Origin: Motiliproteus sp041586735
GTDB taxonomy: Bacteria; Pseudomonadota; Gammaproteobacteria; Pseudomonadales; Balneatricaceae
Direction: 5' to 3'
NCBI GenBank assembly: GCA_041586735.1
Contig: JBFGZQ010000005.1
Coordinates: forward strand, 148,163 to 212,162
DNA length: 64,000 bases
Shown: in pieces, positions 17,377-25,782 of the stretch
Numbering within the stretch: position 1 is the first letter of the stretch
How the letters are laid out: every line of letters starts with the position of its first letter
Made by a program: the position numbers and the translations under genes
The notes under the pieces: model-generated
What the model was told of the DNA's origin: nothing
Databases searched by the model: none
The model's input: only the letters and a program-made list of their open reading frames with translations

Positions 17377-17466
17377 CTGAACAGTGTTTTCCTGAGCATT
17401 GTTTTTCTGAACATTGTTTTTCTGAACATAGTCAGTCTGAGCCTGGGTAGTCTGAGTTTGGGTGAT
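17377..17466. repeat. six degenerate 15-bp tandem repeats upstream of the response regulator
   Basis: Six consecutive 15-bp units begin CTGA (CTGAACATTGTTTTT is the clearest), the first three closely similar and the rest decayed. They fill most of the 144-bp gap between the PepSY gene stop and the response-regulator start, beginning 18 bp before that start codon. Nothing else occupies the gap. Confidence 0.85.
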
Positions 17467-17502
17467 TTATAGGAGTCGCGCTTGCTTGAGTGCGAGATTG
17501 AC

Positions 17503-17835
17503 TCACTCCTGCCCCAGCCATTCGCCGCTCTTGGCATCGATCAGATATTCACGGACCACCCCCTGATCGTCGAGCAGTTCTAGCTCGTAAATCCAGCGGC
17601 CCTTGTGGTGTTCGAGCTCCAGGTCGATTAGCCGCCCCTGGAGTCGATGGCGATGGCGTTGCAGTAATGTCTCTAGCGGCTGTAGCTCGCCCTGTTTGAT
17701 CAGCTTCAGTATCTGGTCTTGATCTACGGAGTCTGCCGCGACTAATCCCGGCAGTGCTAACCCTAGCATCAATAACAGCCCGCTAAGAAGGCTAATCCCA
17801 ACGGCCGTAACCCGGTATATTGACCTGATCTTCAT
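17503..17835 (-). CDS. PepSY-domain secreted protein
   Basis: A 110-residue protein with a signal peptide (residues about 1-34, ending LVAADS) and a PepSY domain (about 40-108, with ELEHHKGRWIYELELLDDQG and YLIDAKSGEWL). Such small periplasmic PepSY proteins often accompany two-component systems and cytochromes; the domain is thought to act in inhibition or sensing. I prefer the ATG at 17835 because an AAGGA site lies 7 nt upstream; a TTG at 17838 is the alternative. The start lies inside the 3' end of the diheme cytochrome gene (44-nt overlap), so translation is probably coupled. Confidence 0.85.
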   Translation of the reverse strand: MKIRSIYRVTAVGISLLSGLLLMLGLALPGLVAADSVDQDQILKLIKQGELQPLETLLQRHRHRLQGRLIDLELEHHKGRWIYELELLDDQGVVREYLIDAKSGEWLGQE

Positions 17836-18406
17836 CAAAATTTCCTTTCACGGCATCGCGGTGACAGCTGTCGCACTGGCTGAATGAGCCGACCTGTTGA
17901 TTGTCGGTAACGAATTCGCGGGGGATTTCGTCGTGTTCTTTGATAAAAAATGGCTGTTCGGTAATTCTCAGTAGCGGTGTGCTGGGGTTGAATCTGTTGC
18001 TATAAAGGCGGTTCCGGTAACTGTTGTTATCAGCCGCATAAAGAACAAGATAATCATGGATCTGGTTGAGTTCAAGGGGGGCAAGCTGGGCATTATCACC
18101 AAAGTGATTATCCAGTCCAGAGAGTAGCGCCTGCCAGCTTTCAGTCTGCAGTAGTTTGGCGGGGTAGGCGAGATGGCAGCTGCCACACTCTTCAGCATAG
18201 AGGACGTTGGCAGTAGCGCGCTGCTTGCGGCGGAGTTCCTTATTATAATCATCATCATGGTCGTCAGCGTTGCGGTACTGATCCGCGTGATGCTCGCGGT
18301 CGGCACGCACGTCGCTGGTCGATAGTCCCCATACTCCCACCGCTAAGGCGCTGCTAAGGAATATTCCGCCGACGGCCCAACGCCATACAGATAGTGGTTG
18401 TGTCAT
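17792..18406 (-). CDS. diheme cytochrome c (DHC family)
   Basis: A 204-residue exported cytochrome with an N-terminal signal anchor (about 8-26) and two CxxCH heme sites, CGSCH near 74 and CDSCH near 177. A His/Asp-rich stretch follows the signal. The layout is that of the DHC (diheme cytochrome c) family, which in Rhodobacter partners a cytochrome b and the heme protein SHP. Here the b-type partner is encoded immediately upstream, but no SHP gene is visible. It would act in the periplasm, taking electrons from the membrane cytochrome b. Confidence 0.88.
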   Translation of the reverse strand: MTQPLSVWRWAVGGIFLSSALAVGVWGLSTSDVRADREHHADQYRNADDHDDDYNKELRRKQRATANVLYAEECGSCHLAYPAKLLQTESWQALLSGLDNHFGDNAQLAPLELNQIHDYLVLYAADNNSYRNRLYSNRFNPSTPLLRITEQPFFIKEHDEIPREFVTDNQQVGSFSQCDSCHRDAVKGNFDEDQVNIPGYGRWD

Positions 18407-18483
18407 GTTCTTTGCCTCTCTTGGTTCGGTTGCTGGTTCGGTTACTGGTTAGGGTAGGATCACCGCCATGGCAGTTGCGGCTC

Positions 18484-19131
18484 TCATAACGGCCCCTCTG
18501 GCGGCTGAGAGTGCTTGCGGCCATGGATCATCGCTTTAATTAGATTTTCTCCATGGACAACGCTGCTGAGGATCACCCCGGCGATATGGATGATCACCAA
18601 GAGCAGGGCCAGATTAGCCAGCGTTTCGTGGATATCCTCTAGCCAGTCTTCTGACCAGCCGGCAAAGAAGGTATTGGCCAGCGGTCCTAAGCCCTCGGTG
18701 GCCAGCGTCGCCATGCCGCTGAAGGCGGTTAGCAACAACACCACCAGCATCGTGATAACCATCATGCCACCGGCAGGGTTGTGGCCTAGATAGTGCTTTG
18801 GCCTGCCGCTCAGCATCGATTTGAGATACTCGCGAACGGTGCTGGGAGGGGTGATAAAGTCACTGAAGCGTGCATGGCGGGTGCCGATAAGCCCCCATAA
18901 TATTCTGAACATTAGTAGCCCGGTGATGCTGTATCCGGCAAAGCTGTGCAGGTATAACCAGTCGTCCTCGGTGGCGAAGGCGATCATAAAAAAAACCACC
19001 AGGGACCAGTGAAAGACCCGCACCAGTGGGTCCCAGACCCTGACCTCCGTGGCTGAGGAGGGCGTTTGGAGAGGGGGTGTTTGAATAGACGGCTGGATCG
19101 GCGGTTGGATCGGCGTGGATGACCATTTCAT
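18484..19131 (-). CDS. cytochrome b561-type membrane protein
   Basis: A 215-residue protein with four hydrophobic helices and the conserved His residues of the b561/Ni-Fe hydrogenase cytochrome b family (RVFHWSLV, YLHSFAGY, DIHETLANLALLLVIIHIAG), suitable for two b hemes. The N-terminal tail is Pro/Gln/Thr-rich with IQPP/IQPS/IQTP repeats. I chose the ATG at 19131 because a GAGGAG site lies 7 nt upstream; an in-frame TTG at 19146 would add five residues. It is the first gene of the cytochrome b / cytochrome c / PepSY run and probably donates electrons to the diheme cytochrome. Confidence 0.87.
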   Translation of the reverse strand: MKWSSTPIQPPIQPSIQTPPLQTPSSATEVRVWDPLVRVFHWSLVVFFMIAFATEDDWLYLHSFAGYSITGLLMFRILWGLIGTRHARFSDFITPPSTVREYLKSMLSGRPKHYLGHNPAGGMMVITMLVVLLLTAFSGMATLATEGLGPLANTFFAGWSEDWLEDIHETLANLALLLVIIHIAGVILSSVVHGENLIKAMIHGRKHSQPPEGPL

Positions 19132-19428
19132 AGCAGTACTCCTCAACGTGTATGAGTACAGCTTAAGCAGACAGTATTAAATGAAGCTTAAAATAACTCT
19201 GATGTATCTCTGCTCTTGATCCAGCGAACCTGCCGTGACTACCCCCCCCTACATTGCCAATACCAGCACGAGCCGCAGCAGCTGCCATCTTCGGCAACAT
19301 ACACTGAGTTGGCAGGCTCGATTGCGGCGCTAGTCCTTGGCCTGCTTTTGCTAGTAGTTATGTGTATGGGTGCTCAGTACCAACGAAAGCGTATAAACTA
19401 CAGGCATGTCAAACAGGACCTAGGCTAT

Positions 19429-20304
19429 ATGCAATACATCGAACCCCTATACCGGCCACCCAGCGAAGCTCGGTCGCTGATCCTGCAGATCACCAACGGC
19501 TGTAGCTACAATAAGTGCGCGTTTTGCACTATGTACCGCGCCCCTCAGAAGACCTTTAGTGTTAAACCGGAAGCGAAGATCATAGAGGAGATTATTGCCG
19601 GCTCGACATACCAACCAGAGCGTGTATTCCTTGCTGATGGTGATGCGTTAACGCTTTCCGTGAGACGGCTCTCCGCTGTTCTGTCTGCGATTAAGCAGCA
19701 TCTGCCGGAGGTCCGAAGAGTCTCGGCCTATTGTCTACCGCGGAATCTTAAGCATAAGAGCGTTGCCGAGTTATCTGAGCTTAAAGCGCTGGGGTTGGCG
19801 CTAGTCTACGTTGGCATCGAGTCGGGTGATGATGAGGTGCTGGCGTCCGTTCGCAAGGGAGAAGACTATGCCTCTTCGCTGGAGGCGCTAAAAAAACTTA
19901 AAGCGGCGGGTATTAAAGTGTCTGTCATGGTGTTGAATGGTCTGGGGGGGCGGTTATTAACCCAGCAACATGCCATCAATTCGGCTCGGCTGGTTTCGGA
20001 GGCGCAACCAGAATATCTGTCGATGCTAGTGCTGATGTTGCCGCAGGGTGATGCGTTAATGCAGCAAGGTTTTAACGGCAGGTTTGAGCCCCTAACTCAG
20101 CGGCAGCTGCTCGAAGAGATGCTGTTGTTTTTAGACAACCTAGAGCTCGATCAGACTATCTTTAGAAGCGATCACGCCTCAAATTACCTGGTGTTGAAGG
20201 GCGTACTCGGGCGTGACAAAGAACGGTTGCTAAAACAGCTTCGCGTGGCACTGGCCGATCTAGATGTGACGGGGTTGAGGCCTGAGTGGGCCAGGGGGTT
20301 GTGA
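19429..20304 (+). CDS. radical SAM protein
   Basis: A 291-residue radical SAM enzyme of the Elp3-like group. It starts at the family-typical MQYIEPLYRPPSEARSL, followed by the cluster motif TNGCSYNKCAFC, then glycine-rich SAM-binding segments (FLADGDAL, YVGIESGDDEVL). Upstream in-frame TTG and ATG codons would add a hydrophobic N-terminus that homologues lack, so I place the start here. Substrate unknown. Its TGA overlaps the ATG of the DUF1285 gene, so the two are probably coupled. The 297 bp between the cytochrome b gene and this start contain no other gene I can support. Confidence 0.85.
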   Translation: MQYIEPLYRPPSEARSLILQITNGCSYNKCAFCTMYRAPQKTFSVKPEAKIIEEIIAGSTYQPERVFLADGDALTLSVRRLSAVLSAIKQHLPEVRRVSAYCLPRNLKHKSVAELSELKALGLALVYVGIESGDDEVLASVRKGEDYASSLEALKKLKAAGIKVSVMVLNGLGGRLLTQQHAINSARLVSEAQPEYLSMLVLMLPQGDALMQQGFNGRFEPLTQRQLLEEMLLFLDNLELDQTIFRSDHASNYLVLKGVLGRDKERLLKQLRVALADLDVTGLRPEWARGL

Positions 20305-20879
20305 TGAAATTTGATAGCAAGAGCATAGCTCAGCAGCTGGGTTCAAGTAATGCCCAGTCCCTGCCTCCGGTCACGAGCTGGACCCCGGAGCTCAGCGGCG
20401 ACATAGATCTGTTTATCAATCGCCAGGGAGAGTGGTTCCACGAAGGCACCCGCTTTGAGCGTGAAGCGTTGGTTAAGCTGTTTGGATCTATTTTGCGTAA
20501 AGATGGCGATGAGTATTTTGTGCTAACACCGCTCGAAAAATGGCGGATCAGGGTTGAAGATGCCCCTTTCTTAATCACTCAGCTGGATCTGATTAATCCG
20601 GGCCCAGAGCAGAGACTTGAGCTACGGACCAGTCTGGGGGATCGAGTCTGTGTCGATGCGGAGCATCCGCTATGGCTGATAACCGATCCGGTCACTGACG
20701 AGCCGTCTCCCTATGTGCGGGTCCGTGACCGCTTGGATGGGCTGTTAGCGCGCTCGGTGTTCTATCAATTGGTGGCGTTGGCGACAGAGCGTACCCTGGC
20801 CGGTAAGACCCAGTTGGGTATCTATAGCTGTGGTCAGTTTTTTACCCTGATTGATAGCGTGGATGCTGCCAAGGTTTAG
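20304..20879 (+). CDS. DUF1285 family protein
   Basis: A 191-residue soluble protein of the DUF1285 family, recognised from GDIDLFINRQGEWFHEGTRFEREALVKLF-type sequence near the start and the YFVLTPLEKWRI and DAPFLI segments. The family has a known fold but no assigned function. The start at 20304 has an AGGGGG site upstream and overlaps the radical SAM stop; a GTG at 20286 is less likely. The gene is convergent with hyi. Confidence 0.85.
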   Translation: MKFDSKSIAQQLGSSNAQSLPPVTSWTPELSGDIDLFINRQGEWFHEGTRFEREALVKLFGSILRKDGDEYFVLTPLEKWRIRVEDAPFLITQLDLINPGPEQRLELRTSLGDRVCVDAEHPLWLITDPVTDEPSPYVRVRDRLDGLLARSVFYQLVALATERTLAGKTQLGIYSCGQFFTLIDSVDAAKV

Positions 20880-20958
20880 TGTTGTTGTGGGTCTGGGGCG
20901 CTGTTTTGCGGCGCTGTTGTACGTTGTTATCGCGCATCTCATCGATCTTCAGGGCCTG

Positions 20959-21735
20959 TCATCGAAGCCTCTCTAGCCAGGTCAAACCTGCTTGCGTTGT
21001 GGTTTTTGGATGGTATTCCAGTGCTATCCAGCCTCTGTATCCCAGCTCGTCCAAGGCCTTGAATAGCTTTGGAAAATCTATATCACCGCTGCCGGGTTCA
21101 TGGCGTCCAGGGTGATCAGCAATCTGGATATGGCCAATATAGGGCATGCGGCTCGCTAAGCCAGGCAGTAGTGGGGGCTCCATGCGCTGCATATGGTAGA
21201 CATCGTATTGCCAGCGGATATTGTCGCAGGCGAGGGTCTGGATAAGATCGATGACGATGGCCGATCGGTCGACCAGAAAACCAGGGGTATCGATACTGTT
21301 GAGCGCCTCAATATTCAGCGTTATCCCATAACGGGCCAGGCGTTTAGCAGCAAAGCTCAGGCGCTCGCTCAGCAGCTGCAGTGCATCTGCGGCAGCGAGT
21401 TCCGGGGGGCGGATGCCGGCCAGGCAGTTGATCTGCTGGCAGTGACAGGCCTGTGCATAGTCCAGCGCCTGTTCGATGCCTGTTCTGAATTCGTGCTCCC
21501 GATCGGGCAGACAAGCGATGCCGCGCTCTCCTGCCTGCCAGTCGCCAGCGGGCATATTCAGCAACACCAGTTGCTGCTGGCTATCCTGGAGTAGTCGCAC
21601 CAGCTCATCACGCACCAGGTGATAAGGAAACTGTATCTCGACGGCGTCGAAGTGGGCGGTCGCTGCGGCCTGGAAGCGTTCTGGCCAAGGCGTTTCGTTA
21701 AATAATAAGCTGAGATTGGCGCAGAACTTAGCCAT
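20959..21735 (-). CDS. hyi: hydroxypyruvate isomerase-like TIM barrel
   Basis: A 258-residue member of the xylose-isomerase-like TIM-barrel family closest to Hyi/OtnI. The opening KFCANLSLLFNETPWPERF, the metal-site segments NIEALNS, WQYDVYHMQ, GHIQIADHPGRHEPGSG and the final IALEYHP are typical. Hyi converts hydroxypyruvate to tartronate semialdehyde; OtnI acts on 2-oxo-tetronate, so substrate is uncertain. Its ATG overlaps the tusE stop (TAATG), making it the last gene of the tusDCBE transcript. A reductase and an aminotransferase that handle neighbouring metabolites lie 4-6 kb away. Confidence 0.82.
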   Translation of the reverse strand: MAKFCANLSLLFNETPWPERFQAAATAHFDAVEIQFPYHLVRDELVRLLQDSQQQLVLLNMPAGDWQAGERGIACLPDREHEFRTGIEQALDYAQACHCQQINCLAGIRPPELAAADALQLLSERLSFAAKRLARYGITLNIEALNSIDTPGFLVDRSAIVIDLIQTLACDNIRWQYDVYHMQRMEPPLLPGLASRMPYIGHIQIADHPGRHEPGSGDIDFPKLFKALDELGYRGWIALEYHPKTTTQAGLTWLERLR

Positions 21736-22070
21736 TACAGGCAGTTGGTCGGTTTGGGCAGCCCTGCGATCTTGCTGGCAATTTTGACTGGACTGCCGGG
21801 GAACAGTTGCAGCAAATACGAGCTGCTGCCTTTGTCTTTGCCGAGCTCTAAGCCTACCTGTTTTACCAGGATTCGCATCGCTGGTGAAATCTCATATTTA
21901 ACATAAAAACAACGCAACAACTCTATGATTTCCCAGTGATTGTCTGTTAGTTCTATACGCTCTTTACGGGCTATCTCGGTGGCGATCTGAGGATTCCAGT
22001 CGCTGAGGTTACGCAGGAATCCTTCGGCATCCCGTTCGACAGTTGGGCTGGCTGTGCTTAGAGCGGTCAT
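21735..22070 (-). CDS. tusE: TusE, DsrC-like sulfur carrier
   Basis: A 111-residue DsrC/TusE protein with the WEIIELLRCFYVKYEISPAMR helix region and the flexible C-terminal arm ending KPTNCL, whose penultimate Cys carries the persulfide. It accepts sulfur from TusBCD and passes it to MnmA for 2-thiouridine of tRNA. It lies 2 bp after tusB and overlaps hyi. The conserved single-Cys arm fits TusE rather than dissimilatory DsrC, which has two. Confidence 0.93.
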   Translation of the reverse strand: MTALSTASPTVERDAEGFLRNLSDWNPQIATEIARKERIELTDNHWEIIELLRCFYVKYEISPAMRILVKQVGLELGKDKGSSSYLLQLFPGSPVKIASKIAGLPKPTNCL

Positions 22071-22071
22071 C

Positions 22072-22368
22072 TTAATACCAGCTTTGGACGCGTTGGCATT
22101 GAACGCTCAGGGCGACAAAAGCGCTGTCTGTTATGGGTGTAAAGCGTGGCGCTAGCGAATGCTGTAAACCACGTGCTTCGAGATCCGGCTGCAGTACATA
22201 GCAGTCGATGTTGCTATCCAGATTCTGAAATAGCGCTGCATTGCTGGCCGTGGCGGCGTAACTGCCATCTTCGATCAGCAGTAGCGCTGCCGGTGCCGAG
22301 ATGACGCGCAGACAATCCGCTAAGCAGTGGCTGCTGTGTGGGGCATGGTTAACGGTATGAAGTACCAT
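22072..22368 (-). CDS. tusB: TusB, sulfur relay subunit
   Basis: A 98-residue DsrH/TusB protein, the smallest subunit of the TusBCD hexamer in tRNA 2-thiolation. The strand ALLLIEDGSYAAT and the C-terminal FVALSVQCQRVQSWY are family features. It lies 11 bp after tusC on the same strand. The gene has a weak ribosome site (GGATCC), consistent with coupled translation. Confidence 0.88.
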   Translation of the reverse strand: MVLHTVNHAPHSSHCLADCLRVISAPAALLLIEDGSYAATASNAALFQNLDSNIDCYVLQPDLEARGLQHSLAPRFTPITDSAFVALSVQCQRVQSWY

Positions 22369-22379
22369 AGCAGGATCCG

Positions 22380-22745
22380 TTAGAAACTAAGAATATGTTG
22401 GTGTTGATGGAACAGCAGGGCGACAGCCTCGTCATCTAGGGGGTCGGCCTTGATGATTAATGCGCTAGCGTTCAGGCCGCGCGTTTCCAGGCAGGACTTG
22501 GCGACGTAGATCCGATCAATATCGTACAGCGCCAGAGCTGGCAGGGTTTTGCTGATATTTTTGGCCTGCAGCTGCTCGGGCTGTTGTGCGCCGCTGAGCT
22601 GATAAACCCCGTCGTTGACAAACAACAGGCTGATCGGGACCTCAAAGGCCGCCGCGGTCAGCGCCGCATCCAGTGCCTCGCGAGCGATCTGGCTGGAATA
22701 GGGACTATGCCGCAGCACCAGTAGTATAGAAGCTGTCTGGCTCAT
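22380..22745 (-). CDS. tusC: TusC, sulfur relay subunit
   Basis: A 121-residue DsrF/TusC protein of the DsrE-like fold: SILLVLRHSPYSSQIAREALDAAL near the start, then PISLLFVNDGVYQL and KTLPALALYDI. It is a structural subunit of TusBCD in the relay that brings sulfur to tRNA uridine 34. It overlaps tusD by 4 nt. Confidence 0.9.
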   Translation of the reverse strand: MSQTASILLVLRHSPYSSQIAREALDAALTAAAFEVPISLLFVNDGVYQLSGAQQPEQLQAKNISKTLPALALYDIDRIYVAKSCLETRGLNASALIIKADPLDDEAVALLFHQHQHILSF

Positions 22746-23140
22746 TGCTGGCCTCCAAAGGTGATCAGCCGATCCGCGGTCAGGGTCGCATCGATCAGTT
22801 GCCCTAATCCGGACAGTTCAAAGCCTGCTGCCAGGTTGGCTGCCGGCTGTTCATGGCGTTTGGCTTCACGATCATCCATCACCCCGCGGCGGATGGCGGC
22901 GGCGATGCAGACAATCAGTTCGATGCGGTGTTGTTGGGCCAGGGTTTGCCAGCGGTGAGTGAGATTGGACTCATCCTGCGGTGGCGTGGTCAGGCGGTTA
23001 GCGGTATGTACCGACTCACCGTAGAAAAATACCCGCGGTACCTGGTGTCCCAGCTCGAGCGCCGCTTCGACATAGCGTAAGCCGGTGTTGGCCGCTTGGC
23101 TGGCGGTCGGGGAGCCATTGATAACGACGGCAAGCTTCAT
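22742..23140 (-). CDS. tusD: TusD, sulfur relay subunit
   Basis: A 132-residue DsrE/TusD protein. The active-site Cys lies in IVCIAAAIRRGVMDD, matching the CVAAALRRGV of E. coli TusD, and FFYGESVHTANRLT matches its substrate-side loop. TusD receives sulfur from TusA and passes it to TusE. It is the first gene of the tus operon. The YccA-like gene lies upstream on the same strand, separated by a terminator. Confidence 0.92.
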   Translation of the reverse strand: MKLAVVINGSPTASQAANTGLRYVEAALELGHQVPRVFFYGESVHTANRLTTPPQDESNLTHRWQTLAQQHRIELIVCIAAAIRRGVMDDREAKRHEQPAANLAAGFELSGLGQLIDATLTADRLITFGGQQ

Positions 23141-23188
23141 GAACAGGGGCTCTTTTGTGTAGATTGACGTTGAGATGGAGATCTTAAC

Positions 23189-23224
23189 AAAAAAAAGCCC
23201 CCGTGATCAGCGATCTGCGGGGGC
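23189..23224 (-). terminator. intrinsic terminator after the BI-1 gene
   Basis: On the minus strand GCCCCCG and CGGGGGC form a perfect stem with a 14-nt loop, followed by a run of eight T. It lies about 20 bp after the YccA-like stop and separates it from tusD. Confidence 0.92.
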
Positions 23225-23244
23225 GGAGTAGAGGTGCCAGTCAA

Positions 23245-23925
23245 TTAATCGTCGTTAAGTACGCCGACCAAGTAGAGCAGGTGCACCAGCAGGTTGTAGA
23301 TATTCAGATACAGGCTGACGGTCGCCATCACGTAGTTACTGTAGGTACCGTTAACGATGTTGCTGGTATCGTAAAGGATCATGCCGGCCATCAGCAGCAC
23401 CACCGCAGAGGAGATCGCCAGTTGCAGTCCGGAGATATGCACACCGAACAGCGTCAGCACCAGGCTGGCGACGATCGCAACCAGCACCACGATCATACCG
23501 GCGGCCAGGAAGCCCTTCATAAAGCTAAAGTCTTTGTTGCTGGTCAGCACGTAAGCGCTCAGGCCCAGGAAGGTCGCCGCAGTCATACTCATCGCGGTCA
23601 TCACGATGTCACCACCGTTAGGCAGCGCCAGGTAGTGGTTTAGCAGCGGTCCCAGACCGAAGCCCATCAGACCGGTGAACAGGAAGGTCAGCGGCAAGGC
23701 CCAGACGCTGTTTTGCATCTTGTTGAGCACAAAAATCAGCACGAAACTGCCGATCACGCTGCCAAAGTAGGCAAACATCGGGGGCTCGATCCACATCGAA
23801 ATCCCGGCGGTGATAGCACTGAATACCAACGTCATCGACAACAGCATGTAGGTGTTGCGAATAACCTTGTTGGTCGCCAGCACCGAACTACTGGGTTGAA
23901 CAGCAGTAGTGTCTGTCATATTCAT
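23245..23925 (-). CDS. yccA: Bax inhibitor-1 / YccA family membrane protein
   Basis: A 226-residue protein with seven hydrophobic helices and the BI-1 family signature around GDIVMTAMSMTAATFLGLSAYVL and LYDTSNIVNG, ending with SLYLNIYNLLVHLLYLVG. In E. coli YccA is a substrate and modulator of the FtsH protease and lies next to tusE; the same neighbourhood here supports the call. BI-1 proteins can act as pH-dependent calcium leaks. The gene has its own terminator and no partner in the same transcript. Confidence 0.9.
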   Translation of the reverse strand: MNMTDTTAVQPSSSVLATNKVIRNTYMLLSMTLVFSAITAGISMWIEPPMFAYFGSVIGSFVLIFVLNKMQNSVWALPLTFLFTGLMGFGLGPLLNHYLALPNGGDIVMTAMSMTAATFLGLSAYVLTSNKDFSFMKGFLAAGMIVVLVAIVASLVLTLFGVHISGLQLAISSAVVLLMAGMILYDTSNIVNGTYSNYVMATVSLYLNIYNLLVHLLYLVGVLNDD

Positions 23926-24169
23926 AAAAGATTCCTATGGATAAGTTAAACCTAAATGGGTTAAGTCTGGATAGACTTAAATCATCTGTTCCGACACATA
24001 GACAGCGATGGCACAGAATAGTTGCGTTGTTATAACAAGCCTAGCGCAGGGTATCCAGCGTTAGCGGCTAATTGAGGCAATTATAATCGCTTAGAATTTG
24101 GCTGGCCAGTTGACTTGATCGCCGTGCAAATTACCATGGTCGCTTCAACACCCGTGGTTATCCCCTGTT

Positions 24170-24919
24170 ATGTCTGAACTCGATATCTATTATCAGGATG
24201 ATCACTATGTAGTGATCGACAAGCCCACCGGGCTGCTGGTGCATCGCAGCCCTATCGATCGTCGTGAGCGGCGCTTTGCGCTGCAGTTGCTGCGCGATCA
24301 GTTAGGGCAACACGTGTATCCGGTACACCGGCTGGACAAGCCAACCTCGGGGCTGATGATCTTTGCCCTGCACGCTGAGGCCGCCAGTAAGATGCAGGGT
24401 TGCTTTCGAGAGCGGCTGGTACAAAAGAGCTACCATGCGATCGTTCGCGGCCACGCTGCCGATAGCGGGGTAATCGACTATGCGCTGAGCGATAAGCGCG
24501 AGAAAGAGGAGAAACGCCATGCCGAGGATATTCGGCCGCCGCAGGATGCGCTGACCCATTATCGCTGCATCGCCCGGGCAGAGCTGGATATCCCGTTGGG
24601 GCGTTACCCCTGTTGTCGCTATTCGCTGGTTGAGATGCACCCCCATACCGGACGCAAACACCAGCTGCGTCGACATATGAAACATCTGGATCATCACATG
24701 ATTGGTGATACCCGCTATGGCGATGGCAAACATAACAAGTTGTTTCGAGAACATTTTAATAATCAACGGTTGCTGCTGTTTGCCACTGGGTTAGAATTCG
24801 TGCACCCCTATACTTGGCATAAATTTCAGATCCAGGCACCTATTCCTGCTGAGTTACAAGCGCTGTTTGATGCGCTGGGTTGGGAGCGTATCGATCGGCG
24901 CGCCGTCACTATTACATAA
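24170..24919 (+). CDS. truC: tRNA pseudouridine(65) synthase
   Basis: A 249-residue RluA-family pseudouridine synthase. The catalytic Asp56 lies in VHRLDKPTSGLM; VIDKPTGLLVHR, VQKSYHAIVRG and HPHTGRKHQLRRH all match E. coli TruC, which modifies U65 of tRNA-Ile and tRNA-Asp. No S4 domain is present, as expected for TruC. It stands alone, 250 bp from the divergent YccA-like gene. Confidence 0.9.
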   Translation: MSELDIYYQDDHYVVIDKPTGLLVHRSPIDRRERRFALQLLRDQLGQHVYPVHRLDKPTSGLMIFALHAEAASKMQGCFRERLVQKSYHAIVRGHAADSGVIDYALSDKREKEEKRHAEDIRPPQDALTHYRCIARAELDIPLGRYPCCRYSLVEMHPHTGRKHQLRRHMKHLDHHMIGDTRYGDGKHNKLFREHFNNQRLLLFATGLEFVHPYTWHKFQIQAPIPAELQALFDALGWERIDRRAVTIT

Positions 24920-24958
24920 AATTCAAACACCTAAGATTTAAATTGATTGAGATTAACC

Positions 24959-25747
24959 ATGAAACAACCTTACCAAGCCGCAGATGAGGCTATCTCCATT
25001 CTTCCCCGGCTCCAGAGCCCCCAGCCGCTGACGATCGGCATTATCGGCGCGATGGAGGAGGAGGTGACCTATCTGCGCGATCAGCTCGAGCAGCGCCAGG
25101 ATATGACCTTGGCAGGCTACGATTTCCATAGCGGGTTGTTAGCCGGCCAGCAGGTGGTGTTGCTCAAGTCGGGCATCGGCAAGGTTAATGCCGCGATCGC
25201 TACCACCATTCTGCTGGAGCGCTACCAGCCTGACGGCATCATTAATACCGGATCGGCAGGCGGTTTTGCGACCGACCTGGAGATCGGCGATGTGGTGATC
25301 TCATCTGAGGTGCGCCAGCACGATTTTGATCTGACTGTATTTGGTTATGAGCATGGCCAAGTACCGCAGATGCCGCCCGCCTTTGAACCCGATCCGTTGT
25401 TGGTTAGTATCGCCCAAAGCAGTATCAAGGCGGTGCATGACGTGAAAACGGTACTGGGGCTGATCGCTACCGGCGATGCCTTTATGGCCGATCCTGCCAA
25501 GGTAGAGGAGGCGCGTGCTAAGTTTCCGCAGATGTTGGCGGTGGAGATGGAAGCCGGTGCTATCGCGCAAACCTGCTTTCGTTTTAAAGTGCCCTTTATT
25601 ATTTTTCGGGCCCTGTCCGATATCGCAGGTAAAGAATCATCGATCTCGTTCGACCAGTTTTTGGAGCAGGCCGGGGTGCACTCGGCGCATATGGTGATTG
25701 AAATGGTCCGTGAATTGGGGGCGTTTCATGCCCAGCAGACCGCTTAA
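24959..25747 (+). CDS. mtnN: 5'-methylthioadenosine/S-adenosylhomocysteine nucleosidase
   Basis: A 262-residue MtnN/Pfs enzyme that hydrolyses methylthioadenosine and S-adenosylhomocysteine, producing adenine for salvage. The catalytic motifs are all present: GAMEEEV, the GSAGGFATDLEIGDVVIS loop, VEMEAGAIAQ and RALSDIAG with the catalytic Asp. The core starts at about residue 29 (TIGIIGAMEEE), so there is an N-terminal extension of roughly 28 residues relative to E. coli, ending SPQPL. No good start codon lies nearer the core. An in-frame TTG at 24947 would lengthen it further. Confidence 0.9.
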   Translation: MKQPYQAADEAISILPRLQSPQPLTIGIIGAMEEEVTYLRDQLEQRQDMTLAGYDFHSGLLAGQQVVLLKSGIGKVNAAIATTILLERYQPDGIINTGSAGGFATDLEIGDVVISSEVRQHDFDLTVFGYEHGQVPQMPPAFEPDPLLVSIAQSSIKAVHDVKTVLGLIATGDAFMADPAKVEEARAKFPQMLAVEMEAGAIAQTCFRFKVPFIIFRALSDIAGKESSISFDQFLEQAGVHSAHMVIEMVRELGAFHAQQTA

Positions 25748-25782
25748 CTTTTTTAGATATTTACTATAAGGACTTTTACCTC

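Noticed and set aside
19216..19428. A longer radical SAM protein starting at TTG 19216 with a transmembrane N-terminus
   Set aside because: Family members start at the YxEPLYRPPSEA block; the extra region is probably untranslated DNA that happens to be open.
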